Shown: piece by piece, positions 14,201 to 26,217 of the stretch | Numbering within the stretch: the stretch's first letter is position 1 | Layout of the letters: each line of letters begins with the position of its first letter | The notes under the pieces: generated by a model | The model's input: only the letters and a program-made list of their open reading frames with translations | What the model was told of the DNA's origin: nothing | The model's database searches: none | Made by a program: the position numbers and the translations under genes | Origin: Owenia fusiformis | Taxonomy: Eukaryota > Annelida > Polychaeta > Sabellida > Oweniidae | NCBI GenBank assembly: GCA_903813345.2 | Contig: CAIIXF020000009.1 | Span: 25,086,740 to 25,150,739 of the forward strand | Direction: 5' to 3' | DNA length: 64,000 bases

Positions 14201-17200
14201 AATGTCCTCGGGCAACTGTTACAAAAACTTACCATTACAGTATCATTGGCTTTGATTTTCACTTTGAAAAAGTCAGCATTTACGTGTTCCGTAAAAGACT
14301 GACTTGTGTTTGCATAGATACGTCCATCTGGAGAAATGAGAACAACAACTATAGGAGTGTCTCTTGTGTATGTGAATAGACACACCATGTCTCTGTTGAT
14401 GCTACTATCCAGGTAGAACTCTCCATCATGGGACGACAGATCGGGCATTATGAGCGAGTAAGAAACAACCTGGAGATAAATCCATTGATTATATGCAGTT
14501 TACTGTAGATAGAAATTGCGACTTGCGAATGAGAAATCCAGACGGCGAAATTGTTCACCTACTGAAACTGGAATGTCATCCTTTGCTCAGTCTCTTGATC
14601 CTATATCAAGGAATGCATCAAGCATTGCAGATGACGAATCGTCGTAGCTGTCAAAGTACAGGGACCCACCTTAAATAAAAATACAAAAGAAAACCATGCA
14701 TTAGTTTTGTTGTTATGCGATTCCCCTTAGTTCGAAATCTCTATCTGGAATTTTTGTGATATATCTTAATATAATACATTGTTGTCATGTTTGTAGAATC
14801 ATAGTAGAAAAAAAGAGGAAAGATTAAAGTGCACCCGGTTACAAAGATTCAAAAGATGTACCAGTGGAGTGTGACACATTGAGCATCTTATCATCGGCAC
14901 TCTCAGTTAACAGTACTGTATCTACGACGACACCTGCATCAACGAGATTGGGAATCGTCTCATTCAGAGGGGTTATGCTCCAGTTTGGATCAGGTATGAT
15001 TGCCTTTTCATCTTCACTCCCATCAGAGAAGAGTATAACATGTCCCCCAGTTGCATCAGCTTTGTTTTCTTCGAGCATCTATAAGACGAATTTCAAAATC
15101 AAGATTTTCAGCTTTATTTTCGAAAGGATGTCAAAATTGGGGTATGATAATACAATTTTTATACTTTCATTATATAGGTAGAGATAAGTTTGCATACCAC
15201 AATTGCCTCTGTGAGGCCTCCACCAATATTAGTGTAGGATCTGAAAGTGATAGCTTTCAGTTTGTCAATGAAAAGTTGCCTATCGTCTTTGCTGTTAATT
15301 TTTGTGAGGGGTTGTAGAACCCTAACTTTGATGTTGAACTCAATAAGACCAACTTCATATCCATTCTTGACCCATTCCTCTAAATATTCATGAACAATCT
15401 GCACCATTCTTCTTCCTCGTTGGAAGAACTGGAACGCAAGACAAAAATAAAGACAAAAAACGACTTTGCAATGCTTCCTTATATACAAATATGTCAATCT
15501 GTTAATGTAATTGATATGTATAATCATATTGACTATTTCTTTGCTTACTAAAGATCAAATAATATATTACCAAAAGGCTACCGGATGTATCTAACACCAG
15601 GACAATCTTCCTGGTTTTTGCTTTCACGATGTTGAATATTGGAACCAAGTCACCATCCGCTATATTCCTGACTGGATTTACACCATTTACGAAATCACCC
15701 GATGCACCAATGATGTCCCAAGTGCTTTTACCTTCACATAGCATATTGTGCTTATTTGGAGCCTCGAGGTTATGGTTGGAATCATCACAAAATTCGTCTA
15801 TCTACAGACACAGTAAATAGCTGATACTTCTACTACGATTTGGAATAATCTATATTTATAGATGGTACTATAGTCTAGATTGAAACTAATTAAGGATTAT
15901 GATTACACTGTATCTCTGTTATTGGCAGCTAGTATCCGTTAATGCCATATCTTACCTCTGACACATAATATCTATCCATGATAGATGAGCGTTCTCCATT
16001 TTTATCCTTTGTAACATATGGAAAGAATTGGCAATCATTGTCATAGCGTCCCGTTGTAGAATTAACGCCTGGACACGGGATTTTCGTTTGGTTTTGCTTC
16101 CTTGAAAATTGAGTAAAAAGTACCAACAAAAAGCTCTAAAAAGCAAGCCCAGTGTCCTGTTTAAGAACCCCTACTCTAATTATTGAAAATGGATTTTAGC
16201 AATACTCACCAACATGTAATTGAATTAACATGGGGATGCAATAGGATAGTTTCTGAATAGCAGAAAAATCAATGAAATCTCGTGCTGCCATCTTTTATTC
16301 AGCTTTTAACTCTGGCTAGAGCTCCATTCACTTACATGCTAAAATCTTGGAAAAGTGGCTTAATTTCATGATTTATCAAAGTGTGTTTGTTGAATCTGTA
16401 TAAAACTTGAATGATATACCACATGATGACCCTGTTTATGAACATGAGTTGTGATTAAACATGCTAATGTTGATTGACATACAAATAATCCACGGTTTTA
16501 AAGAATTTTAGCATTGCATCTATGGACATTTGGCCCAACTTTTTTTAAATTGTCATAGAAAATTATTCAAATTACATAACTGTGTAAATCAAAGCTATTG
16601 TAGGAGAAAACATTCCACTGAATTCAAATATACCATTTAAAAGAAGGTAATGTAAGTCATTAGAGGTCTAATATGCAAGTCTCTTAAAATCTCACGAAAA
16701 ACGAGATTTAGCGAGATTTCAAAAGCTATATGGAAACTATACTATTGATTTCATCCTTTAACATGGGGATGCTATTGATTTCATCCTGCATATATGCACT
16801 GTAGATATGCAGGATGAAATCAATTGCATCCCCATAATAAGCCAATAGCACTCTTGCTGAAATCCTCATTTTCGCAGAAAAACTCAAGTTGATCGAGTCT
16901 CAACACGTAGATTTATTTTTGGTGAGTATTGCTAGAATCCGTTTTCAATCGTTAGAATAGGGGTTCTTAAATAGGACATTTAAGCTCACATATAACTAAG
17001 CGATTTTTGAATTTTTTGTTTGGTCCTAAAATCATGAAAACCAGGTATAAAATAAAACCTAGAATTGGTATTTGTATATTTAGACTTACTTGTAGATAGC
17101 CCCTTGAAGTCCGACTGTACATCTTGTTGATTCTATATTATTTGTAGTCGTTGAAAAGTAAAACTGATTCTTTGCCTTGGTTGAATATTCTTCAAAAACG

Positions 17201-20200
17201 CCCCAGCGGAATTTGGCCCACTCATGCACAAGTGTTTTAGCTGTGATATACAAACAAGATTCGATCTCTTTATGATTTTCACCAGATATTTAAGTCTTAA
17301 ATAATTGAGGTATTGAAAGAGAATGTCGATTACACATAAGTAATTTTGACTTACACCACAGTGTTCAATCTTACCAACGTTTAGATCTTCAATATAAATA
17401 ATCAGTTACATTAATTTCTGGAAAAGATTTTAATCAACCTGTTGTACTTAATTATGAAAACATTGACCAATTTCCTAAATTATTTCACAAGACTCTAATA
17501 TCATATTTGATTTTTCTCACCAATATTCCCAAATCTGTCTCTCCATTCTTGTTGATGAAAGATAAGCCGACTTGGTAAAACCATCCGTTTGCCTTTTATT
17601 CCACAACCTCCAAATGATTCAACTTCTGTCGAGTTTAAGCCTACTCATCAAAATCAAAAAGTACATACATTGCTGAATATCACTGTAAATCAAAAGTACA
17701 CCTATTAAGCATTCAACGATTTATATATTTATTGTTTAAAAGTTCAAAATTATTTCCACTGTGTTAAAAGCGGAAAGTAACTTATCATTTACCAGTAGCG
17801 TGTAAAATGACGGATTAAGCATATTTCTGCATATACTTACTATGTACTATTGCGAAAATACATATTTTCACACAATGGGGAAATTATATTTTATGAGATA
17901 TTATATCTGGATAGAGATCATGAAACGATTATTCATAGTGTTCAATTGCTAATCGGCTAGCCAGAGTAAGAACAAATAATCAAAACATAACTGAGAATGG
18001 TTCATTCCCGCCTGTCAATGAATAGTTACGCAACTTGGCCTCACGGCTTCTTACTCTAAATAAGGATCTCACGCGCCGGACGTGTCCAGTCCAAATTCCC
18101 CTGCTTCATTTTCACTGGGGAGTATCGTGATGCAACAACACCGTTTTGTTGCATCAAGATGGCCATACTTCCGGTGATAGATTTTCGTACGATATTTTGT
18201 TTCCCCAATTTAAACCCATTTCTAGGACGAGTTGCTCAATAACCATACACGGTTAGCGCACGATCTATATTTAAAGAAACTGTCATTAGTATACATGTAG
18301 CATCATCAAGAAGCAATAACCGAAGATGCAACAACACTCCTTTAGATTTCAGCAATGATGCAGCAACACCAATTAATAGTATAATTTCAGAAGACCATAA
18401 ATCTCGATAGGAACAGATTTTTAAATGCTACTATTGCAACACCGTTACCCATTACACATATTTGCGTTCTTCTTAAGGCATTTAAAATACACGTCCTGCG
18501 GGCGAAGATCCTTTATATGTATTTTCAAAAAATTATACTTTTAAATATTATAATGTACAGGACGTTGTTCTATAACATAGTTCAATCGCCTTTAACATGG
18601 CAAGCTTTAGTAACCCAATCTATTTCCATAAACCACTGTTCCATAGCTTGATGACACTGACTCCAGTTAGTATCATTCAAAATGGTGGACAAACATCTTT
18701 CGTTCTCGGTAAACATGACGAGCTATTGGAAATTATCTGTCATCCATCTGTGGAACAGTGATAAACTAGTAGATGTACGTTACCACTGTTTATCAAATTA
18801 TAACTAAAACAGTTTAACTGTGACATTCGTGAGCTTATGTTGATGGGATGATTGCTTCATCTATGATATAATATGATATGATTCTTTATTTCCTCAAATT
18901 TGGAGAGCCAACGTGTAAAAACGTCTAATTGACTTTATTAGAGAGGCCGTTTAGTTACACGTTTAATGGAAATCTTGCACGACGCACATGTAAAATTATT
19001 GCTCTCTTTGGATTCCTTCTCTCCGACTGAGTAAAAAGGTAAACAAAAGTGAAGATTAAGGGCCCAAAAAGGTAAATTGATAGGGGTACAGTTATCCCAG
19101 ATATCCCAGGCTCTCGGGAAATATCATATTGTCTATCGGAATAAAACCAATATTGTTTGCAAGTCCGAAGAATATAATAATTTGAAGGATATAATATACA
19201 ATTATTGACCTCTCCAGAGGTTTACTGTCAAAATTATATCCCGAGACTGTAAACCGAGACCGTAGGTCGAGGTTTACAGTTGAGGGATATAATTTTGACA
19301 GTAAACCGAATGGAGGGGTCTATAATTGTTTTGTTAGTCCGAAGAATATCTTAGATTTTTCTGACCCTTGAAGTTGACTTGAAGTTGGATCCAGACCCTC
19401 GAGACGTTCATGTTGTATTTCAGTAAATCGGCAGTAAGTTCACTCAATGGAGTCAAATTACTCTCCTGGGCGAAGTCCACTAAAAGCTTTGTCCAAGTTT
19501 TAGATTTTTCTTCGTATTTTGACTGTCTTTACTCTCTAAGAGACTAATAATATCCTCATCTTCAACATTTTTGAAACGGCTAGTGCTAGCGGCGGCCATT
19601 TTATCGTCTGATTATGACGTCATTTTAGTGGAATGCTGGGAATATTATTCACCGGCAATGCATTGCGCGGTGTACAGTTAAAATTATTCACCGCTCGTTG
19701 ACCAATCAAAATCGAGTATTTCAACTGAGGTACTAACAATACATTTTGTTGATCGCTCATCAACCAATCAGAATTGAGTATTTCAATTGAGGTACCAACA
19801 ACACAAATTGACTGATATCTGTTGTCTTTCCAAAATTATATTAGTTATTTGTAAACAATTTCCATACGGTAAATCAAGGGCATTTAATTTAGAAAATGTA
19901 TAATCTTTATTTTTCAGATACAATATCAATGAGATTGCCTCCCGGGGATTCAGTACTTTATTTAGTTTGCCTTGTATATCCTTTTAACTTTGATATAGAC
20001 AAAGAAACCAAACAAAATACGTTTCGTTCATGGACCACTGACTCACGCGTTTTATTCATGTCCCGACCTACACCTGTAAACAGAACATAAAATAGTTTCT
20101 CTTGTTGTTCAATGATACATTATATTGGCGTTTTTGCATCAGCACATTGGTGTTGTTGCATCATCGATAAGAAACAGAGTGGTGTTGTTGCATCAATAGT

Positions 20201-21140
20201 GAGGAATTAAAACCCGTATTTATCGCTTCTTGATGATGCTACATGTATACCAATGACAGTTTTTTAAAATATAGATCACGCGCTAACTGCATGTGTATGA
20301 TTATTGAGCAACTCGTCCTGGAAATGGGTGTAAATTGGGAAAACAAAACATCGTACGAAAATCTATCACCGGAAGTCTGGCCATCTTGATGCAACAACAC
20401 GGTGTTGTTGCATCACGATACCCCCCAGTGATTTTCAACAAGTATTTAGAATTGCTTCAAAATGATCACAAATAAGTCCAATTAATGGGCCACCAGCCCA
20501 CCACCCTATTTCCATCCCGAGACACCACTGCTAAGTGATCATACCCTTTGAAATAGCTACATCTGTCCTGTAGTGCCATTCCCACGACGCATCTGTGTAT
20601 TTGGACATGTCTGACCATGTGTCAGGTAGCAGAATAGAAACATCTTTGAAGTAAGCCCTCTTCTTTGTAGCAATATACAAAGCCTTTGAAGCATCAGATA
20701 TATGTTTCTGAAACGGGTTTCAAATCAGTATTACTTAACCAATATTTCATAAATAAATTCAACATACTGAATTAACTACATGTAAGATGATACATTGTTG
20801 AAAATTTGAAGAGTTATTTCGAACACCTTTTAGCCAAATTAAAAACACTGACAATGAATTCGAGCTAATAGATAATTTGGCTTTTCAAAGGGGCCCGAAT
20901 GATTGGAATATGGGTTGCCTGAGGCAACAATATTTGGAAAAATAAAAAGGTTATTAAAACGTTTTGTGTACCAACCTGTAGCATTGTTAAGATGGAGGGG
21001 TCCTCAGGAACATCTGAATCAATAGAGATTAGTATTCCTGAATATCCATTATTCTCCAGCTTAATTCTAGAAGAAGTCCCATTGGTCGATTTAATCGAGT
21101 AAAATAACGAAAAAACGAAACAGAAAACGCTAATCTTCAT
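11256..21140 (-). CDS. Calcium-activated chloride channel regulator (CLCA)-like protein, 14 exons, with in-frame TGA
   Basis: Exons in coding order, all phases agreeing: 21140-20976, 20707-20545, 17640-17521, 17240-17090, 16100-15956, 15801-15571, 15428-15198, 15078-14862, 14669-14563, 14469-14233, 13457-13166, 12960-12799, 12591-12346, 11734-11256 (982 codons with stop). Order: signal peptide (residues 1-24); CLCA N-domain; metalloprotease-like HEWAKFRWGVFEEY (155-168); Cys-rich segment; von Willebrand A domain starting VLVLDTSGSL (MIDAS D319-S321-S323); CLCA beta/FN3-like domains; membrane helix (about 945-968) with a short Lys-rich tail. CLCA proteins are secreted or membrane zinc proteases that self-cleave and modulate TMEM16-type chloride channels. 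Two oddities: the usual HEWAH reads HEWAK, losing a zinc ligand, and codon 502 is TGA (14589-14587). The gene may be a recent pseudogene or carry a null allele. Start chosen as the first ATG before the signal peptide (21140). Confidence 0.9.
16153..16978. mobile_element. MITE with ~65-bp terminal inverted repeats in CLCA intron 4
   Basis: The left end TGTCCTGTTTAAGAACCCCT continues to GCAATACTCACCAA (about 16220). The right end (about 16918-16978) is its inverted, slightly diverged partner. An internal palindrome lies at about 16765-16845 (GATTTCATCCTGCATAT / ATATGCAGGATGAAATC). There is no coding capacity. Confidence 0.7.
18113..20430. mobile_element. Long-TIR non-autonomous DNA transposon with subterminal repeats, in CLCA intron 2
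   Basis: It starts CACTGGGGAGTATCGTGATG and ends with the inverted form (CATCACGATACCCCCCAGTG). The inverted arms extend about 200 bp (to about 18318 and from about 20225). The flanks carry ATTTT at 18108-18112 and 20431-20435, a candidate 5-bp target duplication. Several copies of GATGCAACAACACC lie within and just inside the arms in both orientations, the kind of subterminal repeat that transposases bind. A second inverted repeat lies inside at about 19186-19335. No transposase ORF was found, and the superfamily is unassigned. Confidence 0.75.
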
Positions 21141-21702
21141 TGTTTTTATCACTATTTTAATACATTAGTTGTCATACTATATACATATAATCACAAAATC
21201 ACAACACCACAAACTTTCGGTTATTGTAACGAAATATGATTCTTAACTTAGTATTCAAGTCTTGAGATTATATTGTCAAAGTTCAAATATAACAACGATA
21301 ATAGTAAACACACATAGTGTATAATCTTCATGGTTTATACAGAAACATTATCAAAGATAAGTAACAATAAGAATAAATAAATATCCACAGATAATCCATT
21401 TCGGAACATGTATTTAATCGTGTCTGGCATATTTTGATAGTGTTTCTTTTCAGACTGGTGCTATTTTCACTTTAGGGTTTTAGGGTTCTTGGTTAGAAAA
21501 GTACAGGTGTTAGGTAACTGTTTGAATGATAATTTGCTGTGGCTACATTAAATCTATCATCACACCGATGTTGAATAGTGTTATGGCATTAATCCCCACA
21601 GGCACCTAGGCCTGTTGTGTCCCTTTTGACTGATCAGTACCAATCAACGTTGATAACGTTGTTTTAAACCTTTTGGAATAGATTTTACTGTTCCCTCTTG
21701 AA

Positions 21703-22671
21703 TTACATCGATTGTTCAAATCGCATGTCGAGAGAGCTTTGCCTAGTTGAGTAGCCTTGTCTGTCTAAAGAGCTAACGAGCTCTCCTAGTTTGCGTTGTT
21801 TTCCCTTTTTAACACTCCTATATGCAACGTTACAATAATTTCCATCGTCAACATTGATTGTTCCATGATTGCCCTGCTTTTGTTTCTTAATGTTATTGTA
21901 TTCATTACAATAGTTACCATCTTTCACACCATCAGTTGTATTTATCCGTTCGACAATACACGAAGTTGCTTTATCATCAAATTTAAATTCCTTGGGTGAT
22001 ATAGATGCGAATGCATCAAAACCTGAATTGCTTTCATTGGCGTTGTCTCCTAATGCAGCGTAACGTTTGTGTCTATAACTTGTTTTAATTGGTAGCGTCA
22101 ACTCAGGTGCTTTATTCTCAGGCTTATCATTCAAACTGTTTACTGTCATGTGCACAGTAGGTGGACGAAGAGTTATGGTTGGAATATCTTGGGTTTGTAC
22201 AGACGTATCTGGGGTAGTGACAAGCATTGTATGTGTTTTATTAACTGCTGGCAGTTTGTTTGACTCTATGCGTTTCGTCCTGTGTGGTGTCCGGCTGTGC
22301 CTCAATGGATCCAAGCCTCTCAACAATAGTCTGCGCTTTTGTTGCTGTAGATGTATGGCCCCGTGCCTTCCCTTGGAGAAGTTATTTGAATTCCTAGAGT
22401 AAATGTTTGTCCGTTTATGTTTGTTAGTATCATACCAATCCAGATGGTCGCTAAGTTTTGGAAATTTCAAATTTTCGACATCTTTGATTTCTGTTTTCAT
22501 CGGTACTATTTTGGCATTCCTTGTCATACTTCGTGTTGTCATTGAGCTGTTTGTAGTGTTGTACTTATGTCGACGAGGGAAAGATTGCTGCAACATAGGA
22601 AGTTGAGTTGGATTCTCATCAAGTCGACTATAAACAGCAGAAGCTTTACATGAATCCATCGTGCAAGACAT
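21703..22671 (-). CDS. Orphan 322-residue basic, low-complexity protein
   Basis: Uninterrupted ORF from ATG at 22671 (MSCTMDSC) to a stop at 21703. I do not recognise the family. It is hydrophilic and rich in Lys, Arg, Asn, Ser and Thr, with no signal peptide or membrane segment and only scattered Cys, so it is probably disordered and nuclear or cytoplasmic. It has one internal duplication: DGNYCNEYNNIKKQKQGN (near residue 252) and a second DGNYCN followed by a KKGKQRK cluster about 25 residues later, which may be nucleic-acid-binding or nuclear localisation stretches. Its length makes chance unlikely in AT-rich DNA. It could be a lineage-specific single-exon gene or the large exon of a gene with further exons. 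It lies about 560 bp upstream of the CLCA start, on the same strand. Confidence 0.55.
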   Translation of the reverse strand: MSCTMDSCKASAVYSRLDENPTQLPMLQQSFPRRHKYNTTNSSMTTRSMTRNAKIVPMKTEIKDVENLKFPKLSDHLDWYDTNKHKRTNIYSRNSNNFSKGRHGAIHLQQQKRRLLLRGLDPLRHSRTPHRTKRIESNKLPAVNKTHTMLVTTPDTSVQTQDIPTITLRPPTVHMTVNSLNDKPENKAPELTLPIKTSYRHKRYAALGDNANESNSGFDAFASISPKEFKFDDKATSCIVERINTTDGVKDGNYCNEYNNIKKQKQGNHGTINVDDGNYCNVAYRSVKKGKQRKLGELVSSLDRQGYSTRQSSLDMRFEQSM

Positions 22672-24461
22672 TTCGTGTATCTTAATCCAAAGTACTACAA
22701 GTTGTGTTTCTTCGATAATCTATGAGATTTCTAATGTCTACTCTCTTTGACATTAGGAAAAGGAAGGCATCGCCATAGAACGTTTATATCAACAAATCAA
22801 CTGAACGACCTTGGAAATCGTTAAATTGTCAGAATATATGAGCAATTCTCATATTCATATTTTATATTACTTTCTGGCTTCTGAATTGACACAACAGTTT
22901 AAAAGTGAATGTTTCAGGCCATGGGGTCTTTGAAATGTCAATTCCCTTTGTACAACTCAATATCTTATGATAACAAGACTTGCTAATCTACAGAGTAATT
23001 CTTTCAGTTTCGATAATCCAAATCTGATAATCCATAAGCAAGTACTTAAGCAATGAAACGCTAGATATGATCACGCATCAAATAAACTTATTAAATCAAT
23101 ACTAAAATTCCATATAACGATTTAATATTTTGTGTATAGATAAATTAAGTGTGTACGTGTTTACCAGTTTGTTTGACAGGTAGGCCTATTCATGCTCCTT
23201 TAATTGTGATGATTTGTGAAGTAATAGCTAATATAAGCGCAAGGTAGATTAATTGAAATGACCCATTAGTTGTGAAAAGCAACCATCTACTTTAGAAACA
23301 CTAGATTTTAAAGGTGTACTTGATAAAATAAGTTCACTGGCTACAATAGATGTCAGCCTACATCAGTATATGATGCGGTTATAATACACATTTTGAACCT
23401 GAATATACACTGTTAAAACGTCACTACAAGAAATGAAACCGAGATGATATAAAATATAAGTTCAAGAAAATCGTTCCATAACTTAAAGCACACATGTGTA
23501 AATTCAATTTTAAGAGAATGAATATAGTATAGGATCTAACAGACACTTACAAGACATCTCGAGTACAAAAGGTTTGAGGCCTGTAATTAGTTGACACGTG
23601 TCTTACATCCCCAAAGAGGCAACACTTAATTCGTGACTGATGAATATCATTTGATATTCAACGGAGGTCACGTGACCTTCGTTCCGTTGGATATTGTACA
23701 AATATTTAATTCCATTGAGATAAAATACATGTGCATATTTCACAAGTGATATTCCACGAAGCCAGAAGGGCTATATATCCCTCTCTCACATCCATGGAAT
23801 AACAAAGTTTTGATGTCTAATTAATCGTAACAATTTACTCCCGGTATATATAAAATTGAAATTACACAGGACTTGGTCATGGCTGGTAAATATCATTAAT
23901 GTTTAGTACATCGATCAATCAGAGAGTGGAGAATATGACAGTGAAATAATAATGCTTGTTATCTTTTAGTCATGTGTATGAAACTGACATATTAGAGAGT
24001 CGGGATGTCTAACATTGTTATATAATGTCTAGACTGCATGATTACATTATCTGTCATTATAATACAGGCACTATATCAAAAACTTACATATAAAATGTGA
24101 TGAATCCTATATTTTAGTAATAGGAAATGTTCTTGGAATACTACCTTGAGCTGGTAACGCTGTCACCTTTTGCCTGAAGTTACGAATGTAAATTAGACGA
24201 GACTTCAAAATGTGCATTTGCGGATCAAAATTGACACAAAAAGTTCAATATCTTTCGATTCATTGTCATAGATTGATGTATTATGACTTAATAGAATTAA
24301 AGGCCTTCTTACACATTTTAGGGATATTACAGTAGATCAAATATATTCAAGCCCACTAGACTTGAAGGATTGGGTGTCTTTTGATACAGCATTTTGATTG
24401 GGTGTGACCATATCCATGGTGACCTTTGACTCACTCAGAAATGGGTTAAACCCTGAAACTA
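22672..24461. other. Intergenic, nothing recognised
   Basis: AT-rich, without an ORF over about 60 codons that shows a motif. I see no RNA gene or clear repeat. Confidence 0.5.
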
Positions 24462-24591
24462 GGGAGTTTAAGCTTGCATATAAAATCGAAACGCCATCCT
24501 ATACGTATGACCAATTGCCCATACAAATGAATCGCTTAAGTATTTTCCATTCACCTTAAGGTTGTGAAAAACATTGCAAGCTTAAACTCCC
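24462..24591. mobile_element. 130-bp MITE with TA target duplication
   Basis: Terminal inverted repeats GGGAGTTTAAGCTTGCA and TGCAAGCTTAAACTCCC, flanked by TA at 24460-24461 and 24592-24593. Size and target site fit a Tc1/mariner-type MITE. Confidence 0.75.
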
Positions 24592-25437
24592 TATTGGCTA
24601 CTCTTAAGGACTTATAATGTTTCAGAGGGTCGAAAGAACATTTTCATGACATTTCAAACTAATTTTAGGGGTGATTCAAAAAGCGCCCCTGGCGGTAGCC
24701 CCAAATCTGTCAATCAAGAGATGTCTTTATGGGGATATTAGACCCACATCTACTTGTTACAGGCCTCAATCCTTTTGTACTCGAGTACTCTAAATGTTTG
24801 CTAGCTCCTATACTAATAGGACAGTGTTTTCAAAATATCCGTGATTGATTTTTCATTGAATATTTCATTGAGTTGAATATATCCTATTACAAATTGAAAT
24901 ACATCCTTGAACGACAATACATTCTGATATAACGATCTCCGGAATAGGGAACCTTTTGATACTGGTCAATATATTGAGCTGTATTGATATATTTCAGAAT
25001 GTATTAGGAATAGAGACACATTTCACAACATTAACGGATCACATGAGGTTATATGTACTGCAATATATCATTCAATGCATGAATATCACCCAGCTCATAT
25101 TGTCAAATGTCATCGATTTATCGTGTTATAATCAAGTTGTTTTCGTCAGTTCCCGTTGCATCACCCGGTTGTTCACTTAATCTGACAACTTCTCACGTGA
25201 TCTACTCCGGGGATCTGCTATCATTGTCGCTGTTTGCTAGGGCGTGGTGTCCGCATGATATAATCTAATAGATTCTGATCAATATTTTCCATTCTATTAT
25301 CATACAATCAATTAAATTGTTTACCCTTGTTTTTCTTATTAGGTGTTTAAGCATGAAGCAAACAGATTTCAAGAGTCAACGTCTAGTCAAATTGTCGATA
25401 TAAATGATTGAATTGTGAAAGATAAGTGGGCATTTAA

Positions 25438-25889
25438 GGATGCAGTACCAGGTCAGCGTAGAAAAAGTTCCAGACATTAGATTTTGCTCATATTTTTTAC
25501 AATGTATCACTATGATGTTATCATCATCCAAGTGCAATATGAAGAGGATTGACCGTCTGGTAATTACAAAATAAAAAAAATATTTTACCCACCCGAAATG
25601 AATCTTTTTACTTTTTTGAGTTATCAATAGAGCTGGCACCTTTCGAACCCTGGTTTTCGTATCCACTAATTGCGACTCAAGAACAAGTTTTCCCATAAAA
25701 GTGAAAGGGATAAAATATGCTTGATAAAATGTTTGCAATTTAATTCTTTTCTGGAAACACCATTATCGAAATAAACTATAATTTTTGAATAAGACTAAAT
25801 GCGAAAATGACGTTCTTGGGAGCTAGCTTTCTCAAACCGGAAGTCAAACCTGCGCAAACAGACGTGAAAACCGACCCGGTACTGCATCC
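25438..25889. mobile_element. 452-bp MITE flanked by TTAA
   Basis: The ends are GGATGCAGTACCAGGTC and GACCCGGTACTGCATCC, inverted with one mismatch. They are bordered by TTAA at 25434-25437 and 25890-25893, the target specificity of piggyBac-type transposases. The minus-strand ORF inside (25376-25738) overruns the element end and shows no domain, so I do not call it a gene. Confidence 0.7.
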
Positions 25890-26217
25890 TTAAAACTCTT
25901 ACTGTGCCTAATCGGTTTATGCGTATGTCCATTGCATGAGGATATTGGTTCCATCATTTAAGTACTTACATTTATGCGTAAACACGTTCGAAAACCTACC
26001 CTCTCTGTCATGTTGGCATTAGATATCGGATAATGGTGTGATTGGTTTCATTAGGCCTAAAATGAAGATTATGCTTGTTTTGAGGTATATACTTGAGGTA
26101 TTTAGTCAAAAGTATTGAAATTGTTTGTTTTTTTGGTCGCGTTTATTTCCAAAATGGTTTGATACCTTGGTTATGAAACCATGTGAATCATAGTTACCTA
26201 ACAACCCAGTCACTTTT

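Noticed and set aside
22148-22606. Plus-strand ORFs of 84 and 67 residues with many hydrophobic residues and Cys
   Set aside because: Exact shadows of the 322-residue minus-strand ORF.
25376-25738. 120-residue minus-strand ORF
   Set aside because: Crosses the boundary of the TTAA-flanked MITE and has no motif or splice support.
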